Assembly (NCBI GenBank): GCA_964369955.1
Contig: CAYJFQ010000001.1
Coordinates: forward strand, 62,001-126,000
Direction of reading: 5' to 3'
Length of the DNA: 64,000 nt
Origin: CAYJFQ01 sp964369955
Lineage (GTDB): Bacteria; Bacillota_I; Bacilli_A; Erysipelotrichales; Erysipelotrichaceae
Part shown: piece after piece, positions 51,238 through 61,073 of the stretch
Position numbering within the stretch: position 1 is the stretch's first letter
Layout: each line of letters starts with the position of its first letter
Notes under the pieces: generated by a model
Database searches by the model: none
What the model saw: the letters and a program-made list of their open reading frames with translations, nothing else
Told to the model about the DNA's origin: nothing
Made by a program: the position numbers and the translations under genes

Positions 51238-53181
51238 CTAATAGTAATACTTTTCAATGATTTCAATATTAATATCTTTATTGTTCATTAAATACTCTTT
51301 TGCGTCTAAAAAACAATTTTTAATTATCTCTAAATCCTCTTGACTATTAACAAGAGCAAAACTTGATTTACCACTTTGTTTCACACCAACAATGTCACCG
51401 AAACCACGACGATAAAAATCATATTCTGCTATTTTAAATCCATCATTTGTCTCAGCAATAAAATTTAAACGTTCAACAACTTCAGGGTCTTCACTCTTAC
51501 TTAAAAGAAAACAGTGACCTATATCACTATGTCTTCCGACTCGACCTCTTAATTGATGAATTTGACTTAAACCAAATTGTTGTGCATCATACAATATTAA
51601 AATGTCTGCATCTTTAATATCGACACCAACTTCAATAATTGTAGTGCTTATTAATATCTGAGTCTTCTTCTTAATAAAATTCTGAATTATTTCAGACTGC
51701 TGTTCATTATCAACTTTTGAATGAAGAATATCAATTTTATAGCGATCTTGGTAATGCTTTTTTAAAGATTCTGATAATGTAGTTACATCTCTTAGTTGCT
51801 TTTCTCCTTTATCGATAGAAGCGCAAACTATAAAACATAACTTTCCTGTATCTAAAAGATCTTCAACTTCTTTTTGAATAGATCTAATTGAATTCTCTTG
51901 TACATATTTTGTAACGATAAGTTGATTCTTAATTTTTATGGTGATATATGATATATCCATATCAGCATATAAATATTGAGCTATTGTTCGTGGAATAGGG
52001 GTAGCACTCATTTGAAGAATGTCTACACTTATCCCTTTATTAATTAATGATTCTCTTTGCTTTACACCAAAACGTTGTTGTTCATCAGTAATAACTAATC
52101 CTAAATTATAATACTTAACATCATCTTGAAATAAACGATGAGTTCCAATAATTATCTTCTTCTCACCTTTTTCAATATCATTTAAAGCTAGTTGAAGATC
52201 ATCTTTTTTTAAACTCGAACTAAGATATATAATTTGAGATTTGTCAAAAATTTTTAAGGCATTTTGATAGTGTTGTAATGCTAATATTTCAGTCGGTGCC
52301 AATAAAACTGATTGGAAGCCTGAAATACTGTTAGCATACATACCAACAAAACCAACAATGGTTTTGCCACTTCCAACATCACCTTGTAATAAGCGATACA
52401 TCGTTACAGGTTTACTTAAATCTTCAAGAATGTCTCTAACAGCAGATAATTGCTCAGCATTAAGTTTGTAAGGTAATTTTGAGATAAACTCTTTAATCAA
52501 ATCCACATTTATTAGTTTTTCAGGTTTTATTAATTTAGCATTTACTTTATTGATTAACATTTTTAGATTGAAGAAAAATAATTGTTGGTATTTTAATCTT
52601 TCGATACTTTTCTTTAAACTATAAATACTGCTGGGATAATGGATATTTAAATAACTGTTTTTTAAGTCAATAAAGTCATACTTATCAATAATTTCTTGTG
52701 GTAGATTATCTTTAACATTCAATGATGATAGTCCTTTAACAACAATTTTTCTAAACTGGTCATTTGTTATAGATGAATTTAGATGATATACAGGTACTAT
52801 TCCTTCTAATTCAGAGATGCTTTTAGTATTGTAGTTAGTTATTAACAAACTTTCATTGCTTTGTTTACTACCAAAAAAAGTTAAAGGTATTCCTACCAAT
52901 TTATTAATCCATTGTCGATTAAAAATACTTGCATTATAAATTTGATTATCAACTTTGATTTTAAATACACTTCTAGTTTTTTTAGCAAATCGATATGTGC
53001 TTACTTGACTTACAATGATTCCACTAAAAACTACACTCTCTTTAATTCGCGCTTCTGCTAAATTGCTCTCTTTAATTTCATGGTACCTAAAAGGAAAGTG
53101 ATTAACTAGGTCTTCTTTAGAAAAAAGGCCCAAAGATTCAATTTGGGCTTTTTGTTTTTTTGTTAGCTTTAAGCTATTCAC
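51238..53181 (-). CDS. recG: ATP-dependent DNA helicase RecG
   Basis: RecG remodels stalled replication forks and Holliday junctions. Its 647 residues comprise an N-terminal wedge/OB domain (about 1-220), the helicase motor with Walker A LLQGDVGSGKT near 268, motif II as DEQQ, motif III SATPIPRT, and QLRGRVGRH as motif VI. A TRG-like C-terminus follows. The GTG start shares its first base with the fakA stop, with GGAG 7 nt upstream. Confidence 0.96.
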   Translation of the reverse strand: MNSLKLTKKQKAQIESLGLFSKEDLVNHFPFRYHEIKESNLAEARIKESVVFSGIIVSQVSTYRFAKKTRSVFKIKVDNQIYNASIFNRQWINKLVGIPLTFFGSKQSNESLLITNYNTKSISELEGIVPVYHLNSSITNDQFRKIVVKGLSSLNVKDNLPQEIIDKYDFIDLKNSYLNIHYPSSIYSLKKSIERLKYQQLFFFNLKMLINKVNAKLIKPEKLINVDLIKEFISKLPYKLNAEQLSAVRDILEDLSKPVTMYRLLQGDVGSGKTIVGFVGMYANSISGFQSVLLAPTEILALQHYQNALKIFDKSQIIYLSSSLKKDDLQLALNDIEKGEKKIIIGTHRLFQDDVKYYNLGLVITDEQQRFGVKQRESLINKGISVDILQMSATPIPRTIAQYLYADMDISYITIKIKNQLIVTKYVQENSIRSIQKEVEDLLDTGKLCFIVCASIDKGEKQLRDVTTLSESLKKHYQDRYKIDILHSKVDNEQQSEIIQNFIKKKTQILISTTIIEVGVDIKDADILILYDAQQFGLSQIHQLRGRVGRHSDIGHCFLLSKSEDPEVVERLNFIAETNDGFKIAEYDFYRRGFGDIVGVKQSGKSSFALVNSQEDLEIIKNCFLDAKEYLMNNKDINIEIIEKYYY

Positions 53182-54797
53182 TACTCTACTCCAAAAACGA
53201 ATGAATAGACTGGTTGTTTTCCAATAATCACTTCATATTCAACATTAAATTTTTCATCTAAATAATCAGTAATTTCTTTTGTTTCGCTTTCAACAGTATC
53301 TTCACCAACAATAACAGTTAAAATTTCAGATCCAGGTTTAATTAACTTGTCAAGAAGATGTTTCGCAACCAAAATCTTGCTTGTGTTAGTGACAATGATA
53401 TCTTTCTCTAAGATACCCATATAATCATTTTCCATGATCTCAAGGCCATTAAACACTGTATCTTTGATTGCATAAGTAACACTTGCGCTTGTTGTATTTT
53501 CAATAGCAGCTTGCATCTCTGCAATATTATCTTCCATTTCACCTTCAGGATTAAACATAATGCAAGCACTTAAGCCTTGAGGAATTGTTTTAGTTGGTAA
53601 AACATGAATGTTAATGTCATCAAAAGCAGATGCTGCTTGGTTTGCTGCTAAAATAATATTAGAATTATTTGGCAAAATAATAATATTATCAGCATTAGCC
53701 TTCTTAATTATCGATACAAAGTCCTCAGTCGCTGGATTCATAGTTTGTCCACCAGTAATAATGAAGTCAGCTCTTAATTCTTTAAAAGCTTTTTCAATAC
53801 CCTCACCACTTGCTACTGCGATAATAGCGTACTTAGTTTTCTCTTTTGGCGTTTCTTTAATTGTGATCTCTTCATGTTGAACAGACATATTTTCAATCTT
53901 CAATTTCAAGAACTCTCCATATTTTTGAGCTAGATTTAAAGCATCTCCAGGTTTTAAAGTATGGACATGGACCTTTACAATATCATCATCTGCAACAACA
54001 ACAATAGACTCTCCACCATTATTAGTTAAACTTGTTTTAAGTTCATTCTCATCAAAATCTCTTAGATGTGCATCATTTAAGGTAATAATAAATTCTGTGC
54101 AATAACCAAATTCTTCACTCTCTAAATTTGTAGCACTACTAACAACTGTTTCAACATTATCCAATTTAGCAATTGGATTTCCTTTTAACGCTTGAAGAAT
54201 ACCATCAAAAATTACACATAGCCCAGCTCCGCCACTATCAACTACACCAACTTCCTTTAAGACAGGTAGTAAGTTAGGTGTGTTTTCTAACGAAGTCAAT
54301 GAAAATTGATAAAAATTTTCCATGAAAGTAATAAAATCTACATCTGGATTTTCCTCGATATATTTAACTCCTAATTCAGAAGTTTCTCTAATAACAGTAA
54401 GAATTGTGCCCTCAACAGGTCTCATAACAGCTTTATAAGCTACTTTAGTACCATTTTCCCAAGCGTAAGCAAATGTTTTAACGTCAATTGTCTCAACCTC
54501 TGCTATTCCTTGATAAAAACCTCTAAAAATTTGTGACAAGATTACACCAGAGTTACCTCTAGCGCCCATCAATAAACCTTTTGATAGAATCTTACCTAAA
54601 TCACCACAATGTGTACTATCAGCACTTAAGCAATCTCTAACACCTGAAGCAAAAGTTAAGTGCATATTGGTACCTGTATCTCCATCAGGTACAGGGAAGA
54701 CATTTAATGCATCAATACGTTGATATTGATTAGTTAAGTGATTAGCACCACTTTCTAACATCCCCTTCATTAATTCTGAATTTAAAATTTTAACCAT
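53181..54797 (-). CDS. fakA: Fatty acid kinase catalytic subunit FakA (DhaL/DegV-domain YloV)
   Basis: FakA phosphorylates FakB-bound fatty acids, letting exogenous fatty acids enter phospholipid synthesis. The 538-residue protein has the DhaL-type kinase domain (about 1-200, FPVPDGDTGTNMHLT and MGARGNSGVILSQIFRG), and a FakA-like C-terminal domain. No fakB is present in the window. It overlaps yloU and recG by one base each; yloU-fakA(yloV)-recG is the Bacilli order. Confidence 0.94.
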   Translation of the reverse strand: MVKILNSELMKGMLESGANHLTNQYQRIDALNVFPVPDGDTGTNMHLTFASGVRDCLSADSTHCGDLGKILSKGLLMGARGNSGVILSQIFRGFYQGIAEVETIDVKTFAYAWENGTKVAYKAVMRPVEGTILTVIRETSELGVKYIEENPDVDFITFMENFYQFSLTSLENTPNLLPVLKEVGVVDSGGAGLCVIFDGILQALKGNPIAKLDNVETVVSSATNLESEEFGYCTEFIITLNDAHLRDFDENELKTSLTNNGGESIVVVADDDIVKVHVHTLKPGDALNLAQKYGEFLKLKIENMSVQHEEITIKETPKEKTKYAIIAVASGEGIEKAFKELRADFIITGGQTMNPATEDFVSIIKKANADNIIILPNNSNIILAANQAASAFDDINIHVLPTKTIPQGLSACIMFNPEGEMEDNIAEMQAAIENTTSASVTYAIKDTVFNGLEIMENDYMGILEKDIIVTNTSKILVAKHLLDKLIKPGSEILTVIVGEDTVESETKEITDYLDEKFNVEYEVIIGKQPVYSFVFGVE

Positions 54798-55156
54798 TAA
54801 TCAATCACCTTAACTCCCTGTACATAGATATTAATATTATCAAATTCTAAATCCAAAGCTTTCTTTAATACATATGCTACATTTTTTTGTGTCTCTACAA
54901 CAACTTGTGAAATCTTCACACCATATAAAACAACAATGTAAAGTTCTAATGTAGTAACTCCATTAACTTCCTTAATTACTACGCCTTTTGAATAGTTTTC
55001 AGTTTTTAACAACTCTGCTAAACCATCACGAAATAACTTCTTAGAAGCCATTCCAACAATTCCATAACATTCGCTAATAGCTCCACCAACTAAAGTCGCA
55101 ATTGCTTCAGTACTTACATTAATGTTGCCATATTCATTTGTTCTTTTAATACTCAT
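54797..55156 (-). CDS. yloU: Asp23/Gls24-family protein YloU
   Basis: Small cytoplasmic protein of unknown exact role, regularly encoded before fakA. The ATG at 55156 is 6 nt from AGGAGG, which lies in the last codons of ftsQ; the frame is open further upstream, but that overlaps ftsQ and would bury the ribosome site. The 119-residue product begins MSIKRTNEYGNINVSTEAIA and keeps the family pattern GIVGMASKK and LYIVVLYGVKISQV. Confidence 0.88.
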   Translation of the reverse strand: MSIKRTNEYGNINVSTEAIATLVGGAISECYGIVGMASKKLFRDGLAELLKTENYSKGVVIKEVNGVTTLELYIVVLYGVKISQVVVETQKNVAYVLKKALDLEFDNINIYVQGVKVID

Positions 55157-55158
55157 TT

Positions 55159-55926
55159 TTAGCCCTCCTGACAATCTTTAACAACTGCCGAACTTGTAGA
55201 TTTATCAAAATATATACATGCATTTCTTTCTTTTAAATTATCAACGATCTTACTATAACTCTCAATCATTGAGAAAGATTCTTTATCTACAAACAATTTA
55301 TTACCATCTTCCATAGTCAATTTTATCATATTTTCTTCAAAAGAACTTGAATAATCTTCTATTTCAGATATTTGACCTAGAGTTTGTTTATCAATAGATT
55401 TTAGAAGTTTGGTTATCTCACTTCTATCCTCTACAGGGAATGAATTTAAATAAGGAACCATACTTAATACATTAAACATATTATTACTATAAGTATATTG
55501 TTTATTCTTATCACTCATAAGATAAATTTGATCAAGATCAGTGAAATAATATAGGATGTTCTCATTATCAAACTCTAGCACTATTTTATTTCCATTACTC
55601 TTTTTAACATTTACTTTAGAAATAATCAAGTCTTTTAGGTTACTTTCAACTTCGCTAATATTATAGAAATAAAAATTTTCATCATAATTTATATCTGCTA
55701 ATTCAAGAATCTCTGCATCAGTGTAGTAAATATTGTTAGTGATTTCTACCCCTTTAATTTTTGAGTTATCACCAAATAAAGAATTAAATAAACTATACAA
55801 TAATATAGATATAACTATGATTGCTAACAAAAAAATAAGTCTATTTCTTCTTATTCTTTTCTTTCTCAACTTATTTGTTCTCTCTTGATGTAGTTGTAAA
55901 ACATCAAGATTTTTTAATTTACTCAT
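55159..55926 (-). CDS. ftsQ: Cell division protein FtsQ/DivIB
   Basis: FtsQ/DivIB is a single-span divisome protein that holds FtsL and FtsB (DivIC) in place. The 255-residue protein has a basic cytoplasmic N-terminus (NKLRKKRIRRNR), a membrane span (LIFLLAIIVISILLYSLF, about 30-48), and a POTRA domain (KIKGVEITNNIYYTDAEIL onward). It overlaps murB by 8 nt. murG-murB-ftsQ is a trimmed version of the division and wall cluster; murC-F, ftsW, ftsA and ftsZ are not present. Confidence 0.9.
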   Translation of the reverse strand: MSKLKNLDVLQLHQERTNKLRKKRIRRNRLIFLLAIIVISILLYSLFNSLFGDNSKIKGVEITNNIYYTDAEILELADINYDENFYFYNISEVESNLKDLIISKVNVKKSNGNKIVLEFDNENILYYFTDLDQIYLMSDKNKQYTYSNNMFNVLSMVPYLNSFPVEDRSEITKLLKSIDKQTLGQISEIEDYSSSFEENMIKLTMEDGNKLFVDKESFSMIESYSKIVDNLKERNACIYFDKSTSSAVVKDCQEG

Positions 55927-56821
55927 CCCAATTAAATAATTCCACTTCTCTGATTAATTTTATATTTTCCTTTTTGTAAACTGTATCTTCTACTTTTTTA
56001 ATAACTTTCATTATATCTTCAGCAGTTCCATTTTGATCATTAATAATAAAATTACAGTGCTTTTCAGATACACTAGCTCCACCTACACGATACCCACACA
56101 AACCTACTTCTCTAATTAATTTCCAAGCAGGGATAGAATCAGGGTTCTTAAAAGAACTTCCGGCACTAGGCTTATCTAATGGTTGTGTTTCAACTCTAGC
56201 TTTCTTACGGTTATTCATGATTTCTTTAATATGGGTTGGGGTTAGTACATCAAAAACAAACTCAGCTTGTACTATAATCCAATCCTTTTCTTGAAATATT
56301 GAATGACGATAAGAAAAATTGCAATCATCAAAACTTATCCAACGGAATTCGCTATTTTCATCAATAACTAATACTCTATTAACAATTTCACTTATTTCGT
56401 GTTTGTAGGCTCCAGCATTCATGAAAATTGCACCACCGATAGTTCCAGGAATGCCACCTGCAAATTGTAAACCAGATAAACCATTATCAGCACATTTGTG
56501 TGATAAACTCATGATTGAACAACCAGCATCTACTTTCATTTTGTAAGATTCTCTAGCATATTTATCTAAGTATCTATCCATCTTAATTATAATGCCATCA
56601 TAATAATTATCACTACATAATAAATTTGAGCCTTTACCAAAGACTTTAAATTTTACATTTTCTTTTCTTAGCAACTTAATAGCTGATAATAAGTTATCGA
56701 GCGAATCAGGATAGTAAACAGCTTTACATTTCCCTCCGGCATTAATTGTTGTTAAATTTGATAACTTCACTTCAGTTTGAATATCACCTAATAAGCTTAA
56801 TTCTTCTATTATTTTACTCAT
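55919..56821 (-). CDS. murB: UDP-N-acetylenolpyruvoylglucosamine reductase
   Basis: MurB makes UDP-MurNAc with FAD and NADPH, an early peptidoglycan step. Its 300 residues are of the Bacillus-like short type. FAD-binding motifs GKGSNLLCSD and FAGGIPGTIGGAIFMNAGAY, the catalytic Ser region PSAGSSFKNP and a C-terminal catalytic Glu (REVELF) are visible. It overlaps murG by 4 nt and ftsQ by 8 nt. Confidence 0.95.
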   Translation of the reverse strand: MSKIIEELSLLGDIQTEVKLSNLTTINAGGKCKAVYYPDSLDNLLSAIKLLRKENVKFKVFGKGSNLLCSDNYYDGIIIKMDRYLDKYARESYKMKVDAGCSIMSLSHKCADNGLSGLQFAGGIPGTIGGAIFMNAGAYKHEISEIVNRVLVIDENSEFRWISFDDCNFSYRHSIFQEKDWIIVQAEFVFDVLTPTHIKEIMNNRKKARVETQPLDKPSAGSSFKNPDSIPAWKLIREVGLCGYRVGGASVSEKHCNFIINDQNGTAEDIMKVIKKVEDTVYKKENIKLIREVELFNWDE

Positions 56822-57888
56822 TTAATAACCTCATTTATTACATTGATAAAATCTTTGCAAGCATTGACATTGCCCATTGCTTTTGAATTGGTTTTTAAAT
56901 CTTTCAGTAATTCTAAATCATTTATAGTACTATCAATTTTAGATATAAACGTGCTCTCATCTAAATCTCTCTCTTCAATTAAAATCGCAGCTTTATTATT
57001 AACTAAACTCATTGCATTTAAATACTGATGATTAGCTGGTACATAAGGACTAGGTATTAAGATGGAAGGAACTCCTAAAGCTGTTACTTCAGCTAAAGTA
57101 GTAGCGCCCGCTCTACTTATAAGTAAAGTTACATTAGGTAAGATAGCTCCAACATCACCATAAGCGGCTACCTTCACATTTTCACTCTCATTAAAATTAT
57201 CAATAAAATAATCATAATATTTACTGCCAGTTAGATATAAAACTTGATAATCTTTATCTCTAAATGCTTTTAAAGCATTCAACATAAAATCATTGATAGT
57301 CTTACTACCCAAAGAGCCCATAAAGACAAGAACGGTCTTCTTGTCATTGCTTAACTCAAACCCTTCGAGAACTTTCTTACTTCTTCTGACATTTGCAAAT
57401 AAAGAAGCACGAGGATTACCTAAACACACTGTTTTTTTAGAAGGTAACCCTTTCATAGAGTCAGGATAACTAACAATTATTTTATCAACAAAATGACTTA
57501 GCAATTTATTTGCAGATCCTACCAATGAATTTTGCTCATGAATAATTGTTTTAATTTTCAACTTTTTAGCAGCTAATACTACAGGAACACTAACATAGTT
57601 GCCAAATCCAATAACTACGTCAGGTTTTATCTTTTTCAATTCTTGCTTACAAATATTATAAGCATCACTCATTAAAAGAATGCTATTAAACTTGCCAATA
57701 ATACCTCCTGAAATAGCATCAATATCAAATCCAAAAAATTGATATCCGCTTTCTGGAATTATTTCACTTTCCATGCGCTTATTGTTTCCGAAAAATATAA
57801 TTTCATTATCATTCTTTAAATTATTCGCTAATTCAAGTGCCGGATAAATATGACCACCAGTACCACCTGCGACTATGACTATTTTCAT
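56818..57888 (-). CDS. murG: Lipid II synthase MurG
   Basis: MurG adds GlcNAc to lipid I on the inner face of the membrane. The ATG at 57888 follows GGAG (57898-57895) by 6 nt; an upstream TTG overlaps that site. The 356-residue GT28 protein starts MKIVIVAGGTGGHIYPALELA and has the second nucleotide-binding segment SRAGATTLAEVTALGVPSILIP. It overlaps murB by 4 nt. ruvB stops 13 nt upstream. Confidence 0.96.
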   Translation of the reverse strand: MKIVIVAGGTGGHIYPALELANNLKNDNEIIFFGNNKRMESEIIPESGYQFFGFDIDAISGGIIGKFNSILLMSDAYNICKQELKKIKPDVVIGFGNYVSVPVVLAAKKLKIKTIIHEQNSLVGSANKLLSHFVDKIIVSYPDSMKGLPSKKTVCLGNPRASLFANVRRSKKVLEGFELSNDKKTVLVFMGSLGSKTINDFMLNALKAFRDKDYQVLYLTGSKYYDYFIDNFNESENVKVAAYGDVGAILPNVTLLISRAGATTLAEVTALGVPSILIPSPYVPANHQYLNAMSLVNNKAAILIEERDLDESTFISKIDSTINDLELLKDLKTNSKAMGNVNACKDFINVINEVIK

Positions 57889-57901
57889 TTTTATCTCCAA
57901 A

Positions 57902-58879
57902 TTATCTATTAAGATATTCTAAACATTTACTCGTAATTATTCTACCACGGTTGGTTCTGTTTATAAAACCTATCTGTAAAAGATAAGGTTCATAAACATC
58001 TTCAAGTGTAGTTACTTCTTCACCAATACTATTGGCTAGTGCGTCAAGACCAACAGGTCCCCCACTAAATCTTTCAATAATCCCTCTTAATAATCTATGA
58101 TCTACTTCATCAAGTCCCAATTCATCAATTTTCAGCTCATTTAACGCTGTCTTAGCAAGTAATAAATCAATACGATTTAAGCCCTCTACATCAGCAAAAT
58201 CACGAATTCTACGGAATAAACGATTCGCAATTCGAGGTGTTCCTCTTGAACGTTTAGCAACTTCTAGCGCTGCATCTCCATCAATCTCTTTACAAAAAAC
58301 CTTAGCAGTACGATGAACTATTTGAGTTAATTCTTGATCATTATAGTAATCAAGTTTAAAGGTAATTCCGAATCTATCTCTAAGTGGAGAACTTAAATCT
58401 CCGGCTCTAGTAGTCGCCCCAACTAAAGTAAAAGGAGGCAATTCGATTTTAATAGTTCTAGCACTACCTTCTTTTCCAACGACAATATCCAAATTGAAAT
58501 CCTCAAGCGCAGGATATAATATCTCTTCAATAGTTTTGCTCAAACGATGAATTTCATCAATAAACAAAACATCTCCAGCTTCTAATGTCGAAAGTATTGC
58601 TGCTAAATCACCTGGTTTCTCAATTGCTGGTCCACTTGTTGTAATAATATTACTACCCATTTCATTAGCCACTATATGAGCTAAAGTAGTCTTTCCAAGC
58701 CCTGGAGAGCCATATAACAAAATATGATCAATTGGCTCATTACGCATTAAAGCAGCCTTAAGAAAAACTCTAAGGTTACTCTTTAGGGCTGATTGTCCGA
58801 TATAATCATCTAAACTAAGTGGTCTAAGACTAATTTCATCATCGCTAACATCTAAATTACTATCAATAATTCTATCCAT
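57902..58879 (-). CDS. ruvB: Holliday junction helicase RuvB
   Basis: RuvB is the AAA+ motor that moves Holliday junctions with RuvA. It has 325 residues, with RPLSLDDYIGQ at the N-terminus, Walker A GSPGLGKT (about 57-64), Walker B LFIDEIHRL, sensor GATTRAGDLSSPLRDRFG and the C-terminal winged helix ending NRTNRGRIITSKCLEYL. It starts one base after the ruvA stop. Confidence 0.97.
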   Translation of the reverse strand: MDRIIDSNLDVSDDEISLRPLSLDDYIGQSALKSNLRVFLKAALMRNEPIDHILLYGSPGLGKTTLAHIVANEMGSNIITTSGPAIEKPGDLAAILSTLEAGDVLFIDEIHRLSKTIEEILYPALEDFNLDIVVGKEGSARTIKIELPPFTLVGATTRAGDLSSPLRDRFGITFKLDYYNDQELTQIVHRTAKVFCKEIDGDAALEVAKRSRGTPRIANRLFRRIRDFADVEGLNRIDLLLAKTALNELKIDELGLDEVDHRLLRGIIERFSGGPVGLDALANSIGEEVTTLEDVYEPYLLQIGFINRTNRGRIITSKCLEYLNR

Positions 58880-58880
58880 C

Positions 58881-59450
58881 TTACCCCCTTCTAGCCGCTA
58901 ACAACTGTAAGGCTTTTTTAAGAATAAATTCTTCTTTTTCATTTTGATAATCAGAAAGTTGTTTTGTTATAGCTTGTATTTCATTAGTTTTATAACCTAA
59001 ATATCTCAGTGACTCACTTAAATTTTCAAAAACTAAATTATTAGTATTTTCACTTACAAAATCTAACTTACCTTTTAAATCTAGAACTATCTGCCCAGCA
59101 CTCTTTGCACCAATGCCGTTAATAGTTTTTAAATAATTCTGATCACCACTTTCAATAGCGTTTACAAGACTATTTAAATTTGTTTTTGATAAGATATTAA
59201 TTGCACTTTTTGCACCTATACCTTTGACAGATAACAACTTACTAAAAAAAGTTAAATCCTCACGAGAAAGAAAACCATATAAAGAAAGTTCATCTTCTGC
59301 GACTTTTTGATATGTATAAATAAGTATTTCTTGGTTTAATGAAACTTTTTCCGGACGTGAAAAGAAGACTTCATATCCAATTCCATTATTTTCAATAATA
59401 ATAGAATTTAAACTAATGTTAGTAACTAAACCTTTAATATAAGCTATCAT
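58881..59450 (-). CDS. ruvA: Holliday junction branch migration protein RuvA
   Basis: RuvA binds the four-way junction and loads RuvB. The 189-residue protein has the N-terminal OB fold (IAYIKGLVTNISLNSIIIENNGIGYEV), two helix-hairpin-helix motifs (LLSVKGIGAKSAINIL; TINGIGAKSAGQIVLDL) and the flexible C-terminal RuvB-binding domain. No Shine-Dalgarno is present; TATAAT lies 6 nt before the ATG, so its mRNA may be leaderless. Confidence 0.96.
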   Translation of the reverse strand: MIAYIKGLVTNISLNSIIIENNGIGYEVFFSRPEKVSLNQEILIYTYQKVAEDELSLYGFLSREDLTFFSKLLSVKGIGAKSAINILSKTNLNSLVNAIESGDQNYLKTINGIGAKSAGQIVLDLKGKLDFVSENTNNLVFENLSESLRYLGYKTNEIQAITKQLSDYQNEKEEFILKKALQLLAARRG

Positions 59451-59462
59451 ATATAAATTATA
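59451..59462 (-). promoter_or_regulatory. -10 box predicting a leaderless mRNA for ruvAB
   Basis: TATAAT on the minus strand (59462-59457) is followed by TTATAT and the ruvA ATG. The GGGTGG before it is too far away to act as a ribosome site. The best -35 (TTGAGG) has a long 19-nt spacer. Confidence 0.55.
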
Positions 59463-59473
59463 CCACCCGTATT

Positions 59474-60742
59474 CTAATTATCCTCAACGAAATCAAATTC
59501 ATAATCCAAAACAATAACCGTATCTCCGTGTTGAGCTCCAGCTTTTCTCAATAAAGTATCAATGTCCATACTTCTTAATTGTTTCATAGCACGTAAAACA
59601 CCCATATCTGTATTAAGATTATTTTTTTGGATTGACCGATCAATCTTAGGCCCTACAATTCTAAATCTTCCTGGTCCATCTTTTTCAATAATTATTCCAG
59701 CTTCTTTTTCTGTATAACGATATACAACACTATTATCATCAACAATTTCTTCAACTGTATTATTAGTTTCTTTAATTAATTCATTTACCCTCGCTAATAA
59801 AGGCGTAATTCCTTCGACTAATAAAGTTATAATTGGAAATATCTCTAAATTAGGATAAGCAACTTTAAATTTACTTAAGTTCTCTTCCGCAAGTTCTTCA
59901 TCCATTTTATTCGCAGCTACAACCATTGGCCTTTTAATCAAATTCTCATTATAAGTAACTAATTCACGATTAATTACTTCAAAGTCCTCAAGTGGATTCT
60001 CTCTACCCATATCTAAAACATGAATTAGAACTTTACATCTTTCAACATGTTTTAAAAATTGAATCCCCAATCCTTTACCCTTAGAAGCATCTTCAATTAA
60101 ACCTGGTAAGTCTGCCATAACAAAAGAATCATCGTAACTTTTAACGATACCTAAATTAGGTTTTAAGGTAGTGAATGGATAGTCAGCTATTTCCGGTCTA
60201 GCTTTAGAAACTACAGATAATAAAGTAGATTTACCCACAGAAGGTAATCCAACTAATCCACAATCAGCCAATATTTTAAGTTCGATAATAGCTTCTAAAG
60301 TTGAACCCTTTTCACCATTTTCCGCAAACTCAGGAGCACTATTTCTACTAGTTGCAAAATGATAGTTTCCTCTACCACCTTTCCCGCCTGATAAAATAAT
60401 TTCAGATTGATCGATTTTAGTTAAATCTGCAATTATTTCATTAGTTTTAGCGTCCTTGATAACCGTTCCGACAGGAACTTTAATTATCGTATCCTTACCT
60501 CTAGCGCCATGCATCTTTTTTGTTTTGCCATTAGTTCCACTTTCTGCCAGAATTTTCTTATTAAACCGTAAATCCAATAATGTTGATTTGTTAGTATCGA
60601 CTTTAAAAACAATGTTTCCGCCATCTCCACCATCTCCACCACTAGGGCCACCCAATGGTACATATTTCTCACGACGAAAAGCAACAATTCCATTGCCACC
60701 ATCTCCTGATACTAATACTACTTTTACTAAATCTACAAACAT
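59474..60742 (-). CDS. obg: GTPase Obg/CgtA
   Basis: Obg is an essential GTPase in late 50S assembly and stress control. The 422-residue protein has the Gly-rich Obg fold (about 1-158, GGDGGNGIVAFRREKYVPLGGPSGGDGGDGG region), a G domain with GLPSVGKST (about 164-172), DLPGLIEDASKGKGLG and NKMD, and the OCT domain (about 340-422) found in Gram-positive Obg. A hairpin separates it from rpmA, so it may be transcribed partly from the rplU promoter. Confidence 0.97.
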   Translation of the reverse strand: MFVDLVKVVLVSGDGGNGIVAFRREKYVPLGGPSGGDGGDGGNIVFKVDTNKSTLLDLRFNKKILAESGTNGKTKKMHGARGKDTIIKVPVGTVIKDAKTNEIIADLTKIDQSEIILSGGKGGRGNYHFATSRNSAPEFAENGEKGSTLEAIIELKILADCGLVGLPSVGKSTLLSVVSKARPEIADYPFTTLKPNLGIVKSYDDSFVMADLPGLIEDASKGKGLGIQFLKHVERCKVLIHVLDMGRENPLEDFEVINRELVTYNENLIKRPMVVAANKMDEELAEENLSKFKVAYPNLEIFPIITLLVEGITPLLARVNELIKETNNTVEEIVDDNSVVYRYTEKEAGIIIEKDGPGRFRIVGPKIDRSIQKNNLNTDMGVLRAMKQLRSMDIDTLLRKAGAQHGDTVIVLDYEFDFVEDN

Positions 60743-60757
60743 TTTTCCACCTCTAAT

Positions 60758-60784
60758 TAAAAATCCCCTTGCGGGGATATTTTT
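60758..60784 (-). terminator. Terminator or attenuator between rpmA and obg
   Basis: ATCCCC/GGGGAT with a 4-nt GCAA loop (minus strand), followed by a short T run. It should end or reduce read-through of the ribosomal protein transcript into obg. Confidence 0.75.
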
Positions 60785-60788
60785 TCTA

Positions 60789-61073
60789 TTAAGCTTGAGG
60801 ATAAACAGAAACTTTAGTTTTGTTTTTTCCTAATCTCTCAAATTTAACAATACCTTCACATAAAGCGAATAATGTATCGTCTCCACCGCGTCCAACATTA
60901 GTTCCTGGATGAATTTTTGTTCCTCTTTGACGATATAAAATTGAACCAGCATGAGTAAATTGTCCATCAGCTTTTTTAGCACCTAGTCTCTTAGATTGCG
61001 AGTCACGACCATTTTTAGTTGATCCTACTCCTTTTTTAGATGCAAATAATTGAATATTTAAAATGTATTTCAT
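60789..61073 (-). CDS. rpmA: 50S ribosomal protein L27 with cleaved N-terminal extension
   Basis: L27 reaches the peptidyl-transferase centre. The 94-residue precursor starts MKYILNIQLFASKKGVG: the first ten residues are the Firmicutes-type extension. Prp is known in Staphylococcus to cut such proteins after the Phe, exposing ASKKG. The body contains the family signature GSILYRQRGTKIHPG. The prp gene directly precedes it and overlaps it by 4 nt. GGAGG lies before the ATG. Confidence 0.97.
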   Translation of the reverse strand: MKYILNIQLFASKKGVGSTKNGRDSQSKRLGAKKADGQFTHAGSILYRQRGTKIHPGTNVGRGGDDTLFALCEGIVKFERLGKNKTKVSVYPQA

